This document shows positions 10,116-19,801 of a DNA stretch of 64,000 bases, in pieces. Under the pieces are notes generated by a model. That model was given only the letters and a program-made list of their open reading frames with translations, was not told the DNA's origin and ran no database searches. The translations under genes were made by a program, and so were the position numbers. The first letter of the stretch is position 1; every line of letters begins with the position of its first letter. The DNA is taken from NCBI RefSeq assembly GCF_022808615.1, contig NZ_JAKZKS010000001.1:399884-463883 (forward strand), in the 5' to 3' direction. Source of the stretch: Bacillus sp. FJAT-47783 (GTDB lineage Bacteria > Bacillota > Bacilli > Bacillales > Aeribacillaceae).

Positions 10116-11222
10116 TTAGTTCAGAACTTTTTCTTTCACGCCACCAGGGTACACTTTCGCCTCTTCTTCGCCACGAAGGACACGTAACGCACCTTCTGCA
10201 AGAGCTTGTAATTCATTTTCACCTGGGAATACAACAACGTCTGCAATCCAATCAATATAAGATGAAATTTCTTGTACAAATTCTTTCCCGTAAGCAAGTC
10301 CACCTGTTAAGACAATTGCATCTACTTGACCTTTTAAAACGGCACTTGCAGAACCGATTTCTTTCGCAATTTGATAAGCCATTGCATCATAAATCAGTTT
10401 AGCCTTTTCATCCCCATTTTCAATCATTTTTTCGACGGTAACGGCATCATTTGTTCCTAAATAGCCAACAAGACCACCTTGTCCAACAAGCTTTTTCATA
10501 ATTTCTTCACGGTAATATTGACCAGAGAAGCACATTTCAACTAATGAACCTGCCGGAACTGTTCCCGCGCGCTCTGGACTAAAGGGCCCATCTCCGTGCA
10601 AGCCGTTATTTACATCAATAACACGGCCTTGTTTATGAGCTCCAACCGTAATACCGCCACCCATATGCGTAATAATTAAATTTATTTCTTCGTATTTTTT
10701 GTTAAATTTAGCTGCTACTTTACGGGCAACAGCTTTTTGGTTTAAAGCGTGGAATATACTAACCCGCTCGATTCCTGCAACACCTGATATTTTTGCAACA
10801 TCCTGCATTTCATCAACGACAACCGGGTCAACAATATAAGAAGGAATATTTAACCCTGTTGCGATTTCATACGCTAAAATTCCACCAAGATTTGAAGCAT
10901 GTTGACCAGCGAAGCCCGCACGTAAATCTTCAAGCATTTGGTCGTTTACTTCATATGTCCCACCTTCAATTGGACGCAACAATCCACCTCTACCACAAAC
11001 TGCACTCAGTTTTGAAATATTGATTCCCTCTTCATCTAATGTTTCTAAAATCATTTGCTTACGAAACTCATACTGATCAATGATCGAAGCAAATGAATTG
11101 ATTTTATCAGCATCATGACGGATCGTCTTTTCAAAAATAGAACGTTCTCCATCAAATACACCTATTTTTGTTGAGGTTGACCCAGGGTTGATGACAAGAA
11201 TTCTAAATGCTTTTTCTTGCAC
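10116..11222 (-). CDS. buk: Butyrate (branched-chain acyl) kinase
   Basis: This ASKHA-fold kinase converts acyl phosphate plus ADP to the free acid plus ATP, following phosphotransacylation by Ptb. The N-terminal phosphate-binding motif is [19 protein letters not shown] at 11222 is preferred because GGAGGT lies seven bases upstream; it gives 368 residues, close to B. subtilis Buk. An ATG at 11249 is open but would overlap this Shine-Dalgarno. The gene sits between bcd and lpdV. Confidence 0.93.
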   Translation of the reverse strand: MQEKAFRILVINPGSTSTKIGVFDGERSIFEKTIRHDADKINSFASIIDQYEFRKQMILETLDEEGINISKLSAVCGRGGLLRPIEGGTYEVNDQMLEDLRAGFAGQHASNLGGILAYEIATGLNIPSYIVDPVVVDEMQDVAKISGVAGIERVSIFHALNQKAVARKVAAKFNKKYEEINLIITHMGGGITVGAHKQGRVIDVNNGLHGDGPFSPERAGTVPAGSLVEMCFSGQYYREEIMKKLVGQGGLVGYLGTNDAVTVEKMIENGDEKAKLIYDAMAYQIAKEIGSASAVLKGQVDAIVLTGGLAYGKEFVQEISSYIDWIADVVVFPGENELQALAEGALRVLRGEEEAKVYPGGVKEKVLN

Positions 11223-11300
11223 TGTGATGACCTCCGTTTTTTTATACATGTTTTGAAGTAGTAACTTAAAAAAAGCGTTACTACTTCTTAATCAAAGTAA

Positions 11301-12404
11301 TTATCGTGTGCGACGACGGCTTAAAATACTTTGGCCGTTTTGTAAAAATTGGCTGCGAGATTGACGCATTTTTTCAATACGCTCTTCCGCAAGACGGTCT
11401 GCTGCAACGTAAGATGGAATATTGTCCCGCTTAGAAATCTCAAATACTTTTTCAATGGTGTTGTAAATTTGCTCAACACGTTTCATCGCGCGTTCACGAT
11501 TGTAACCATATAACTCATCAGCTACATTAATAACCCCACCTGCATTGATGACATAGTCTGGTGCATAAACAATACCCATTTCAGAAATGATGTCACCATG
11601 TTTCGCTTCACGAAGCTGGTTGTTTGCAGCACCTGCGATTACTTTTGCTTTTATTTGAGGAATTGTCTCATCGTTAATAATTCCACCAAGCGCACATGGA
11701 GCAAAGATATCACAGTCTACACTGTAAATGTCGTTAATGTCAACGGCTTTGGCACCGAATTCTTCAACAACGCGTTGAACCGCTTCTTTATTAATATCTG
11801 TAACAATTAATTGTGCTCCCTCTTCATGTAAGTGGCGGCATAAATTGTAAGCTACGTTCCCTACACCTTGAACTGCAATCACTTTTCCTTCTAAAGAATC
11901 TGTACCAAATGCTTCTTTAGCAGCTGCTTTCATTCCACGATAAACACCGTAAGCAGTTACTGGAGATGGGTTACCAGAAGAACCGAATGCAGGTGAAATA
12001 CCTGTTACGTAATCTGTTTCTTCATAGATTAAATCCATATCAGCAACAGTTGTACCTACATCTTCTGCTGTAATGTAACGACCATTTAACCCTTGAATGA
12101 AGCGACCAAATGCACGGAACATTTCTTCGTTTTTATCTTTTCGAGGATCTCCGATAATAACTGTCTTACCTCCACCAAGGTTTAATCCCGCAGCAGCATT
12201 TTTGTACGTCATACCACGAGCTAAACGAAGTGCGTCCTCAATTGCCGCTTCTTCAGAGTCATATGTCCACATACGTGTACCACCGAGAGCTGGCCCAAGT
12301 GTTGTATCATGAATCGCGATAATCGCTTTTAATCCAGATTGTTTATCTTGACAAAATACTAATTGCTCATAATCATAAGTTTCCATATATTTGAAGATTT
12401 CCAT
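11301..12404 (-). CDS. bcd: Leucine dehydrogenase
   Basis: This enzyme reversibly deaminates Leu, Ile and Val to 2-oxoacids with NAD+, feeding the Bkd complex. The 367 residues include the substrate and catalytic lysines Lys68 (ARGMTYKNA) and Lys80 ([11 protein letters not shown]), the Asp-containing ITAEDVGTT, and the NAD Rossmann motif [11 protein letters not shown]. Length and residue numbering agree with known leucine dehydrogenases. It is the second gene after the sigma-54 promoter. Confidence 0.95.
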   Translation of the reverse strand: MEIFKYMETYDYEQLVFCQDKQSGLKAIIAIHDTTLGPALGGTRMWTYDSEEAAIEDALRLARGMTYKNAAAGLNLGGGKTVIIGDPRKDKNEEMFRAFGRFIQGLNGRYITAEDVGTTVADMDLIYEETDYVTGISPAFGSSGNPSPVTAYGVYRGMKAAAKEAFGTDSLEGKVIAVQGVGNVAYNLCRHLHEEGAQLIVTDINKEAVQRVVEEFGAKAVDINDIYSVDCDIFAPCALGGIINDETIPQIKAKVIAGAANNQLREAKHGDIISEMGIVYAPDYVINAGGVINVADELYGYNRERAMKRVEQIYNTIEKVFEISKRDNIPSYVAADRLAEERIEKMRQSRSQFLQNGQSILSRRRTR

Positions 12405-12422
12405 GTTTCGTTCCCCCTAAAG

Positions 12423-13316
12423 TTATTTTGCTGAACAAATGGCAAGTGCTAATGAATACAATTTACTTTCTGCTGAATCAGCTCGGCTCGTTAAGACAAT
12501 AGGCGCTTTAGCTCCAGCAATAACGGCGCCGACTTTTGCTTTTGCAAAATAAATTAATGATTTATACAAAATATTCCCCGCTTCAATAACAGGAACTAAA
12601 AGGATATCCGCATCACCAGCTACTTCGCTCGTAATCCCTTTATGTTCTGCTGCTTTTATAGATACTGCATTATCAAGTGCTAGAGGACCATCAATAATAC
12701 AATTTTTAATTTGCCCTCTCGCATTCATTTGTGCAAGTGCGGCTGCATCTAATGTTGCTTGCATAGCAGGATTCACCGTTTCCACAGCAGCGATTGGTGC
12801 AACTTTTGGTGTATCAATCCCGATGGAAGTAGCAATATCAACCGCATTGCTTACAATTTGTGCTTTTTGTTGTAAATCAGGTGCAATATTCATTGCCGCA
12901 TCTGTTACGATGATAAACCTGTCATAGTCAGGCACTTCAAACACGGCAACATGTGATAGTACATTCCCAGTACGTAGCCCATGTTCTTTGTTTAAAACTG
13001 CTTTTAAAATAGTTGCTGTCGGTACATTCCCTTTCATTACAACATCTGCATCTTTTTGTTGAACAGCCTTTACAGCTTGTTGGGCAGACATTTCTTTGGA
13101 GGTTGTATGAACAACTGTCACACCTTCTTCTTGTACACCTTTTGCTTTTAATAAATGATGAATTTTTTCTTCATCTCCAAAAAGTAAGAAATTTGCTATT
13201 TGCCTTTCACGTGCAGCTTTAACTGCTTCAATTACTTCTTCATCTTCTGCTTGAGCAACTGCTACAGTTTTGCCTTCTAATTGGGCTGCTTTTGTAAGCA
13301 AATCATCTAACTTCAT
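12423..13316 (-). CDS. ptb: Phosphate butyryltransferase
   Basis: This enzyme transfers acyl groups from branched or butyryl-CoA to phosphate for substrate-level ATP formation with Buk. The 297-residue PTA_PTB-fold protein contains KGNVPTATILKAVL and IVTDAAMNIAPDLQQK. It is the first gene of the seven-gene bkd operon, about 60 bases downstream of the sigma-54 promoter. Confidence 0.93.
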   Translation of the reverse strand: MKLDDLLTKAAQLEGKTVAVAQAEDEEVIEAVKAARERQIANFLLFGDEEKIHHLLKAKGVQEEGVTVVHTTSKEMSAQQAVKAVQQKDADVVMKGNVPTATILKAVLNKEHGLRTGNVLSHVAVFEVPDYDRFIIVTDAAMNIAPDLQQKAQIVSNAVDIATSIGIDTPKVAPIAAVETVNPAMQATLDAAALAQMNARGQIKNCIIDGPLALDNAVSIKAAEHKGITSEVAGDADILLVPVIEAGNILYKSLIYFAKAKVGAVIAGAKAPIVLTSRADSAESKLYSLALAICSAK

Positions 13317-13377
13317 TAATGCCTCAACCCTTCCGAAGTTTAGTTAGCATCCCCTTTGTTAGCACCCGTTAATATAA

Positions 13378-13397
13378 TTAGCAAGAATCGTGCCAAC
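13378..13397 (-). promoter_or_regulatory. Sigma-54 (SigL) -24/-12 promoter of the bkd operon
   Basis: The minus strand reads TTGGCAC, five bases, TTGCT, with the invariant GG (-24) and GC (-12) correctly spaced. It stands directly ahead of ptb and downstream of a sigma-54 activator gene, so the call is strong. Confidence 0.95.
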
Positions 13398-13440
13398 TTC
13401 ACCGTTGTTGAAAACGCTTTATTCGACAATATTTTTATAC

Positions 13441-13473
13441 TGCAAATTATTGCACTATACGCAAACTATTGCA
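13441..13473 (-). promoter_or_regulatory. Tandem palindromic upstream activating sites for BkdR
   Basis: Two related palindromes, TGCAAATTATTGCA (13441-13454) and CGCAAACTATTGCA (13460-13473), are set 19 bases apart and lie about 45-75 bases upstream of the -24 box. They partly overlap the 3' end of bkdR. Paired palindromes of the TGCAA/TTGCA type are known for RocR-like activators in Bacillus; binding by BkdR is inferred. Confidence 0.7.
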
Positions 13474-15538
13474 TGTCATTTTTTGCAAGATTAAATTTTT
13501 CTATTTTATAATATAAATTCCGGATTGAAATCCCTAATTGTTGTGCAGTTTTTGTTCGATTATAACCATTTTCTTCAAGAGCATTTCGAATGACATCGGA
13601 TTCAAATTGATCTACAAGGTCAGATAAACGAGCAGTATTAGTATTGACAAAATGATTTATTTTCTTCATATTATTTTGTTCTAGCTCTAGCTCTAACTGT
13701 GGCAAGTGGTGCTTTTGAATAATCGTTTCATTATGGTTCATGAAAATAATGGCACGTCCTAATATGTTTTCTAGTTCTCGAACATTGCCAGGCCATTGAT
13801 ATCGAAAAAATACATTTAATGCTTCCTCACTTATCCGTTCTACATTTCGTCCATAGTCTTGATTAATTTTCCGAATTAAATACCCACACAATGCCGGAAT
13901 ATCAACTTTTCGAAGTCGTAATGGCGGAATAGAAATAGGATAACGATTGAGACGGTAATACAAATCTTCACGAAAACTACCATCAGCCATTGCCTTCTCT
14001 AAATTAACGTTCGTCGCCGCAATAATTCGAACATTGACAGGTATTGCTTTTGTCCCGCCAACTCGAACAATTTCTCTCTCTTGCAGCACTCTAAGTAGTT
14101 TCGCTTGCATATGAGCGGATAATTCGCCAATTTCATCTAAAAAAATACTCCCATTATTCGCCTCTTCAAAATACCCTCTTTTTCCGCCACGTTTTGCACC
14201 GGAAAAAGCACCTTCTTCATAACCGAACAATTCACTTTCAAGTAATGATTCTGAGATTGCAGCACAATTGACACGAATAAATTTATTAAACCTACGATCA
14301 CTTGCATTATGTATGGCGTGAGCAAAAAGTTCTTTTCCTGTACCTGATTCCCCGCGCAATAATATAGTGGCAGGTGTTTTGGCTCCAAGTTTTGCTTGAT
14401 CAATCGCCACTTTCATTTCTTCACTTTCCCCGATAATATCGTTAAATGAATATTTCGCTTCAAGCGTCCGAATGATCTGCCTAGCTCGATTCAATTCATT
14501 CGTTAATGTTTGTATTTCAGAAACATCGTGTATAACTCCGACACTCCCTTTTAACTTTCCATCGACAATAATTGGAGCAACATTTACGATAACATCCTTT
14601 TTATTCGGCCCAACCTTTAACCGAGCTCCTCTGAAGGGTCGTCTCGTTTTTAATACTTTCATATGCATACTTTCCCCTTCTGAAATGTCAATTTCAGCTG
14701 GTTTTCCAATAACCTCTTCTTCTGTCAATCCTGTCATTCTCGTATAGGCCCGATTAATGAGAATTCCACGACCTTCTTCATCTACTACCGAGATAGCTTC
14801 TTCAGACGATTGAATCGTCGCTTCTAACATCGTTTGAATTTCTTTTAAGTTAGTAATTTCTTCTGCCAATTGCTCTACTTCTGTAATATCCTTAAAGATC
14901 GATAATGCACCGTGCAACTCTCCTTTTTCATCCATGATTGGAATTCGAGTTGTAACGATTGACACACCATTATCCAATAAAAGCTGCTGGTTCACTTCGA
15001 TATTTCTAGTGGTTAGTACATTGGGTAACCCGCTTTTTGGCATAATTTCTTGAATTGACTTTCCAAACACTTCTGACCGCTTCATTCCAGTTACTTTTTC
15101 AGCAGTTTTATTAAATAAGAAAATACATCCTTCCACATCGATGCCTATCATCCCGTCATTTGTTGAATTAAAGATGGTCTCTTGTACGTATGTTTTATGT
15201 TCAAGCGTTTCAATTAGAGATTCTTTTTCTTCTATCAGTTGCGATAAAATCATAGCAATAGAACCAGGAATAACGATTAAATTGTCACTCCGAACAGTTA
15301 TCAATTCTTTCGCTAACTCATCATCCCCCGTTGCTTCCATGACGATATCAATTTGATCAGAAAGTATCGGCTTCCATTCTGTACTAGTTAAAATCCCTAA
15401 TGACCGGGCTAAATCCATCCCTGGGGCTTGAGGGTTTTTGTCCACAACTGCAACGATTTGCAACATTTGCGTTCGATGAAGTTTTTTTATTAACGTCATG
15501 CCCCCTTTTCCTGCACCAATTAACATCACTTTTTGCAT
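13466..15538 (-). CDS. bkdR: Sigma-54-dependent activator of branched-chain catabolism
   Basis: This is an enhancer-binding protein that opens the SigL promoter of the bkd operon. The 690 residues comprise an N-terminal nucleotide-binding-like domain ([12 protein letters not shown], about 1-100), two PAS domains (about 120-350), an AAA+ domain with Walker A GESGTGKE, and a Fis-type helix-turn-helix at the C terminus ([19 protein letters not shown]). The sigma-54 contact loop reads GAFSGA in place of GAFTGA, a conservative Thr-to-Ser change. Its position upstream of ptb is the same as in B. subtilis. Confidence 0.94.
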   Translation of the reverse strand: MQKVMLIGAGKGGMTLIKKLHRTQMLQIVAVVDKNPQAPGMDLARSLGILTSTEWKPILSDQIDIVMEATGDDELAKELITVRSDNLIVIPGSIAMILSQLIEEKESLIETLEHKTYVQETIFNSTNDGMIGIDVEGCIFLFNKTAEKVTGMKRSEVFGKSIQEIMPKSGLPNVLTTRNIEVNQQLLLDNGVSIVTTRIPIMDEKGELHGALSIFKDITEVEQLAEEITNLKEIQTMLEATIQSSEEAISVVDEEGRGILINRAYTRMTGLTEEEVIGKPAEIDISEGESMHMKVLKTRRPFRGARLKVGPNKKDVIVNVAPIIVDGKLKGSVGVIHDVSEIQTLTNELNRARQIIRTLEAKYSFNDIIGESEEMKVAIDQAKLGAKTPATILLRGESGTGKELFAHAIHNASDRRFNKFIRVNCAAISESLLESELFGYEEGAFSGAKRGGKRGYFEEANNGSIFLDEIGELSAHMQAKLLRVLQEREIVRVGGTKAIPVNVRIIAATNVNLEKAMADGSFREDLYYRLNRYPISIPPLRLRKVDIPALCGYLIRKINQDYGRNVERISEEALNVFFRYQWPGNVRELENILGRAIIFMNHNETIIQKHHLPQLELELEQNNMKKINHFVNTNTARLSDLVDQFESDVIRNALEENGYNRTKTAQQLGISIRNLYYKIEKFNLAKNDMQ

Positions 15539-15647
15539 AAAAATCCCCCTTATCTAAAGCCGTTCATCTGTTAATGAAATTTTTTGCATTACTAATATCA
15601 TATCCATGTTTCCCGGGGTTGACAAATAATAAAAACAAGATGAAAAT

Positions 15648-15700
15648 TAAGAAAAGTGCAAGCGCCTTGATTTGTTTCAGGCAAAATGTTTTCTTGATTT
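15648..15700. repeat. Partial dispersed repeat, copy B
   Basis: AAGAAAAGTGCAAGCGCCTT and the AGGCAAAATGT segment match the left end of copies C and D. The right half is missing, so this is a truncated copy. It lies immediately before yqzF. Confidence 0.55.
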
Positions 15701-15722
15701 ATGTATGAAGGGATTTACAATC

Positions 15723-15962
15723 ATGACAAGAATGATCGCTCTTTTAATTATGGTTATACCTGGAATTTTCGCTGCATATGGCATTAAATTAATGCGGGAT
15801 ATGGTATTCGGTGTATTACACCCACCTTTCCCATTTCTAGGCTTACAGTTTTTAGTTGGCCTTCTTTTATTCGTTTTAGGTTTAACGTTTATTGCGGGAT
15901 TTATTTTTCACCGAGACCGAAAAAGAAATAAAGTACAAGCTCGTTTTAAGAAAAAAAACTAG
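15723..15962 (+). CDS. yqzF: DUF2627 membrane protein YqzF
   Basis: This small membrane protein has 79 residues and two hydrophobic segments (about 4-22 and 36-60), followed by a basic tail (HRDRKRNKVQARFKKK). MTRMIALLIM and the length match B. subtilis YqzF, and its place between bkdR and yqiK agrees. The ATG at 15723 is chosen over an in-frame upstream codon at 15672 because the extra residues lie in repeat sequence. Function is unknown. Confidence 0.8.
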   Translation: MTRMIALLIMVIPGIFAAYGIKLMRDMVFGVLHPPFPFLGLQFLVGLLLFVLGLTFIAGFIFHRDRKRNKVQARFKKKN

Positions 15963-16018
15963 CCTAAACATCGGCTAGTTTTTCGACGATCGTAGCCATT
16001 TGATTGGCTACTTTTTTT
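15957..16018. terminator. Two back-to-back bidirectional terminators
   Basis: The hairpins CTAGCC/GGCTAG and GTAGCC/GGCTAC are each followed by a T run. They serve yqzF on the plus strand and yqiK on the minus strand. Confidence 0.8.
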
Positions 16019-16748
16019 AGTTGACAGACTTTTTTTGAATCGCTTTTTCTGGAAAGTCTGTAATAATTGCTTCAACCTCTAAACGAAAGAACCTCTCTAT
16101 ATCTTTCATTTTATTCACTGTATACGGTCTAATTGGCACATTATGTTTCTTTGCTTCTTTAATCACTAATTCATTTTTAAGTGACCGGTAATGTGGATGA
16201 AGGCCATTTACACCAATTTTCTTACAATAATCCCACGGCTCATATAACCATTCACTATAAAGAATAGCTGTTTCAATGTCCTTTGCGATGCGGTGAAGAC
16301 GGACTAAACTATAATGGTTAAACGATGAAAGGATAACGCGATCTTCAAGTCGGAATTGTTTGACCATATCGACGACCTTTTCTTCTAATTGAAAATAATC
16401 AATCACACTGTTTTTTAATTCAATATTGAGGAAAAAGGGCTGTCTTTTTTTTGCCCAACTTAAAACTTCTTCTAATTTAGGTATTGGGCATCTACCTAAA
16501 AATTGTGTAAAGGTGTATGAAGCGTCTACATGTTGAATTTCACGATATGTATAATCTTTCACCCAACCTGTTGCATTCGTCGTTCGATCCAATGTTTCAT
16601 CATGAATGACAACAAGTACGCCATCTTTCGTCATTTGAACATCCAACTCAATGCCATTAGCACCTTGTAAATATGCCGCTTCAAATGCGAGCATCGTATT
16701 TTCCGGATATTGTTTACTTGCACCTCGATGGGCAAAAATTTTTGTCAT
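16017..16748 (-). CDS. yqiK: Glycerophosphodiester phosphodiesterase
   Basis: This GDPD-family enzyme hydrolyses glycerophosphodiesters to glycerol-3-phosphate plus alcohol. The N-terminal IFAHRGASKQYPENTMLAF contains the catalytic HR and the PEN motif, and NGIELDVQMTKDGVLVVIHD carries the metal-binding Glu/Asp and the second catalytic His. ATG at 16748 gives 243 residues, the B. subtilis length, and has AAGGATGG upstream. An upstream ATG at 16766 is open but lacks a better site. No signal peptide is seen, so it is probably cytoplasmic. Confidence 0.9.
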   Translation of the reverse strand: MTKIFAHRGASKQYPENTMLAFEAAYLQGANGIELDVQMTKDGVLVVIHDETLDRTTNATGWVKDYTYREIQHVDASYTFTQFLGRCPIPKLEEVLSWAKKRQPFFLNIELKNSVIDYFQLEEKVVDMVKQFRLEDRVILSSFNHYSLVRLHRIAKDIETAILYSEWLYEPWDYCKKIGVNGLHPHYRSLKNELVIKEAKKHNVPIRPYTVNKMKDIERFFRLEVEAIITDFPEKAIQKKSVN

Positions 16749-16766
16749 TTTAAGCCATCCTTTCAT

Positions 16767-16895
16767 AAGAAAAGCGTAAGCTCCTTGGTCAGCCTCAGAC
16801 AAAAATATTCTTACGACGAAAAGGAGCTCTTTACCTTTACGACGTCACGTTTCTGATTCAAGAAGCTAGGTGCTGGAGCTGGACATAGGAGACTT
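16767..16895. repeat. Dispersed repeat, copy C
   Basis: It begins AAGAAAAGCGTAAGCTCCTT and ends GAAGCTAGGTGCTGGAGCTGG, with the middle segment ACGACGTCACGTTTCTGA shared with copy A. The arms AGCTCCTT/AAGGAGCT are compensated, which suggests that the hairpin is conserved. Confidence 0.75.
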
Positions 16896-16943
16896 TACAT
16901 TAATTACTGAAAGCTTTTTCAAATGATAATTTTTGATATCATA

Positions 16944-16980
16944 ACAAAACCCAATAAATTTGATTAAACTTATTGGGCTT
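16944..16980 (-). terminator. Terminator of spo0A
   Basis: The arms CCCAATAA and TTATTGGG (16950-16957/16970-16977) are followed on the minus strand by TTTTG. Confidence 0.75.
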
Positions 16981-17036
16981 TAACGATCATAGCGACTATT
17001 TAATTAAATGTTAAAACCGATTTATTCCTAACCCTT

Positions 17037-17819
17037 TCAAGAAGCTTTATGTTCGAGACGCAATTTATCTGCAACCATCGCAATAAATTCTGAATTTGTC
17101 GGTTTTGCTTTTGACATGCTTACCGTGTAGCCAAACAAGTTTGATATGGACTCAATATTCCCTCGGCTCCAGGCAACTTCAATCGCATGACGAATCGCAC
17201 GCTCAACTCTTGATGCGGTTGTGTTGTATTTTTTGGCAATATCTGGATATAACACTTTCGTAATTGACCCTAATAATTCAATGTCTTTATATACCATCGA
17301 AATCGCTTCACGTAAGTATTGATATCCTTTAATATGGGCAGGTACACCAATTTCGTGAATAATGCTTGTAATCATGGCGTCTAAGTTTGCCGTTTTTTCC
17401 TCAGGCTGCGATAACTGTTTTGATCGATTCATAATAGGCGAAGCTTTTCCACTTACTTGACGAATATGATTTGCTAAACTTTCCATATCGAATGGCTTTA
17501 AAATAAAGTAAGCAGCCCCCAAGTCGACCGCTTTCTTCGTCACATCTTCCTGACCAAAAGCGGTTAACATGATCACATTTAATTTGTTTGGAATATCCAG
17601 TTCCCGCATTTTTTCTAACACTGCAAGACCATCTAAATGGGGCATAATAATATCTAACAATAATACATCTGGTTTTTTCTCAGGAAGTAATTTTAAACAG
17701 TCTTGTCCGTTGTGGGCAACACCTACAACTTCCATGTCATCAAGGCTTGATAAATATTCTTCTAAAAGGGCCACAAGCTCTTTGTTATCATCAACAATAC
17801 AAACCTTAATTTTTTTCAC
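17037..17819 (-). CDS. spo0A: Stage 0 sporulation response regulator Spo0A
   Basis: This is the master phosphorelay regulator of sporulation and biofilm entry. The receiver domain (1-120) has the acidic pocket (CIVDDNKE), a phospho-acceptor Asp in [13 protein letters not shown], and a Lys in ILKPFDME. The DNA-binding domain (about 150-260) carries [14 protein letters not shown] and the strongly conserved [18 protein letters not shown]. The start is GTG at 17819 with GGGGAGG upstream. The full length of 260 residues and position next to spoIVB match the B. subtilis order. Confidence 0.97.
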   Translation of the reverse strand: MKKIKVCIVDDNKELVALLEEYLSSLDDMEVVGVAHNGQDCLKLLPEKKPDVLLLDIIMPHLDGLAVLEKMRELDIPNKLNVIMLTAFGQEDVTKKAVDLGAAYFILKPFDMESLANHIRQVSGKASPIMNRSKQLSQPEEKTANLDAMITSIIHEIGVPAHIKGYQYLREAISMVYKDIELLGSITKVLYPDIAKKYNTTASRVERAIRHAIEVAWSRGNIESISNLFGYTVSMSKAKPTNSEFIAMVADKLRLEHKAS

Positions 17820-17880
17820 ACTTTATCCTCCCCATGTTCATTTCCATTATCATACGCGATTTATTAGTCTAACAGTTGTT

Positions 17881-18018
17881 TTCGACAATTCTCCAAAGAT
17901 TCCTCTTTATTTTTGAAAAAAACTAAAGATTTTCATTTATCTCCATTTTTCTCTATTTTTCTTATGTATTCGACGTGTACTTGTTATATTGTAAAAGAAA
18001 GTTGTTGCTCTTGTCGAA
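17881..18018 (-). promoter_or_regulatory. spo0A control region with two exact 0A boxes
   Basis: TGTCGAA occurs exactly at 17881-17887 (minus strand) and at 18012-18018 (plus strand). A sigma-A-like promoter, TCGACA, 18 bases, TACAAT, lies at 17988-18017 and overlaps the second box. This resembles the dual promoter with autoregulation seen in B. subtilis. I could not place a correctly spaced sigma-H promoter. Confidence 0.65.
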
Positions 18019-18092
18019 AAATCTTTATTTTCATTTTACCGAACAAAGGAACAGAAATAAAGTGAAACTTCTATTAAATAATCACTCCCCAT

Positions 18093-18122
18093 AAGAAAAG
18101 CGAGCATGTTTTAGCTCGCTTT
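18093..18122 (-). terminator. Terminator of spoIVB
   Basis: AAAAGCGAGC and GCTCGCTTTT form a strong stem around the spoIVB stop codon. Confidence 0.8.
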
Positions 18123-19400
18123 TTGTTGATCGTTATATATATCCACTCCAGCATCTTGGAGCATCCACTCAATGTGAACACCGTATCCTGAAGTTGGATC
18201 ATTTACAAAAACATGAGTGACAGCACCAATTATTTTTCCTTCTTGAATTATAGGACTTCCACTCATTCCTTGAACAATGCCCCCAGTTTTTTCAAGCAGT
18301 CTTTTGTCGGTTACTTTAATAACCATTCCTTTTGTAGCTGGAAACTTTTGGTTAACTGTACTTACGACTTCAACATCAAATGTTTCTACTTGATCTTTTT
18401 CAACAACTGTTAAGATTTTCGCTGGTCCTTTTTTTACTTCATGGGATAAAGCAATCGGTAGTGGCTTATCCAAAACACCGTTTTCTAGCCGTTTATTTAA
18501 TTGACCGAAAATACCAAAGGGAGTATTTCGAGTAATGCGACCAATAACTTCTGTTCCCTCAGAAAATCGAGCCAGTTTTTCTCCCGGGCTTCCATTACTT
18601 CCTTTTTCAATGGACGTTACCGTTGATTGAACAATTTTCCCTTCATTTACGATAATTGGTTTTTTTGTATCCATATCAGATATAACGTGACCTAAAGCAC
18701 CGAATTTTTTTGACTTCGGTTCATAAAATGTCATTGTGCCAATACCAGCAGCTGAATCACGAATATATAGCCCAATCCGATACGAATGATCTTTATCATC
18801 CTTTACAGGTGTTAATACCGTTTCAATAAGCTCCTCGTTACGTTTTACAACTAAATTTAACGGACTGCCCGTTTTACCTGACTGTTGAATAAAAGGAGTA
18901 ACATCACTCATTTTTTCAATTTTTTTCCCATTAATTTTTGTTATAATATCTCCAATTTGAATGCCAGCTGTTTCACCAGGTGACTCTTTTCCAGCTTCTG
19001 TTTCAATTTGATGAAAACCAACCACTAATACACCTAATGTATTAAGCTTCACGCCGATAGATTGGCCACCAGGTATGACTTTTAAATCGGGAATGACCTT
19101 TACAGATACTTTTTTAATGGGAAATCCTTTCATATCATAAACAACGTCTCCGCTTCCAATTTTTTGCCCCTTTATTTGTAATTCCGACTCATTTGTTGCG
19201 ATTTTGAAAGCGTTGCTTGTTCCATTTACAGAAGCATTTGCAGGTAATGCTTCATTTATTTGAGCTGTTTGTTTTTCAAACACAGTTACATGTTTAGGAA
19301 TTGATACATATTCTTTTACAGTTTTGGAAAAACCTAAACTGATTAACGAAACAAGGAGAATAGCACCTATTATTTTTCTTATTTGTTCACCATTCATCAT
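18111..19400 (-). CDS. spoIVB: Stage IV sporulation serine peptidase SpoIVB
   Basis: This S55-family peptidase is made in the forespore and secreted into the intermembrane space, where it cleaves SpoIVFA to trigger pro-sigma-K processing. The 429 residues include an N-terminal signal anchor (about 6-22), a PDZ domain ([34 protein letters not shown]), the catalytic His in GHVISDMD and the nucleophile Ser in VQGMSGSPI, and the terminal [10 protein letters not shown]. The start at 19400 follows GAGGAG; an upstream ATG is open but lies upstream of that site. Confidence 0.93.
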   Translation of the reverse strand: MMNGEQIRKIIGAILLVSLISLGFSKTVKEYVSIPKHVTVFEKQTAQINEALPANASVNGTSNAFKIATNESELQIKGQKIGSGDVVYDMKGFPIKKVSVKVIPDLKVIPGGQSIGVKLNTLGVLVVGFHQIETEAGKESPGETAGIQIGDIITKINGKKIEKMSDVTPFIQQSGKTGSPLNLVVKRNEELIETVLTPVKDDKDHSYRIGLYIRDSAAGIGTMTFYEPKSKKFGALGHVISDMDTKKPIIVNEGKIVQSTVTSIEKGSNGSPGEKLARFSEGTEVIGRITRNTPFGIFGQLNKRLENGVLDKPLPIALSHEVKKGPAKILTVVEKDQVETFDVEVVSTVNQKFPATKGMVIKVTDKRLLEKTGGIVQGMSGSPIIQEGKIIGAVTHVFVNDPTSGYGVHIEWMLQDAGVDIYNDQQKAS

Positions 19401-19569
19401 TTCACTCTCCTCGCTCCTATCCACACCATCATGACAAACATTTATATGGCTACATCCATTAATTTTTCCTTGAGCGAGGTCAAATATAACTATAAATAAA
19501 AGAAATTGTTTGGTAATGAGTTAAGAAAAAAGAATGGCTAAATAGGAAAAATACAACGATTAAAGATGA

Positions 19570-19735
19570 AAAGTTCAGGGCACCCCAATTGCGACTAACC
19601 GCTGCCCACTCTGTTAAGCAACGTCGCAATGTCGTCATCTGACTCCACGATAAAGATGGTTGTTTTAACTTTCTGGACAGATAGGCTATATTTCTGAGCC
19701 GATAGCTCCTAGAGCCTCCAATAACCAACATGGAA
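19570..19735. other. Palindrome-rich region between recN and spoIVB (candidate structured RNA)
   Basis: This part of the 396-base gap looks more GC-rich than its surroundings. It holds a nested stem, TTGCGAC(19589)/GTCGCAA(19623-19629) enclosing GCTGC/GCAAC, plus GGCT/AGCC and alternating GAGC/GCTC hairpins at 19684-19715. The open frames here have no recognisable product. The strand is unknown. It may be a small RNA, a leader of spoIVB, or a remnant of a mobile element. Confidence 0.35.
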
Positions 19736-19774
19736 CACTTTATCGACATGATATAAATTATATTCTTACAAAAA

Positions 19775-19801
19775 AATTGAAGCTCTCATTAGAGCTTCAA
19801 C
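19775..19801 (-). terminator. Terminator of recN
   Basis: TTGAAGCTCT and AGAGCTTCAA form a ten-base stem followed by seven Ts on the minus strand, overlapping the recN stop. Confidence 0.9.

Noticed and set aside
17881..17935. Sigma-H promoter of spo0A
   Set aside because: AGAGGAATC and GAGAATTG are both present on the minus strand, but the spacing between them is far too short for a sigma-H promoter, so only the 0A boxes were reported.
19480..19749. Minus-strand open frame of 89 codons between recN and spoIVB
   Set aside because: No Shine-Dalgarno, no recognisable family, and the region is better explained by nested palindromes.
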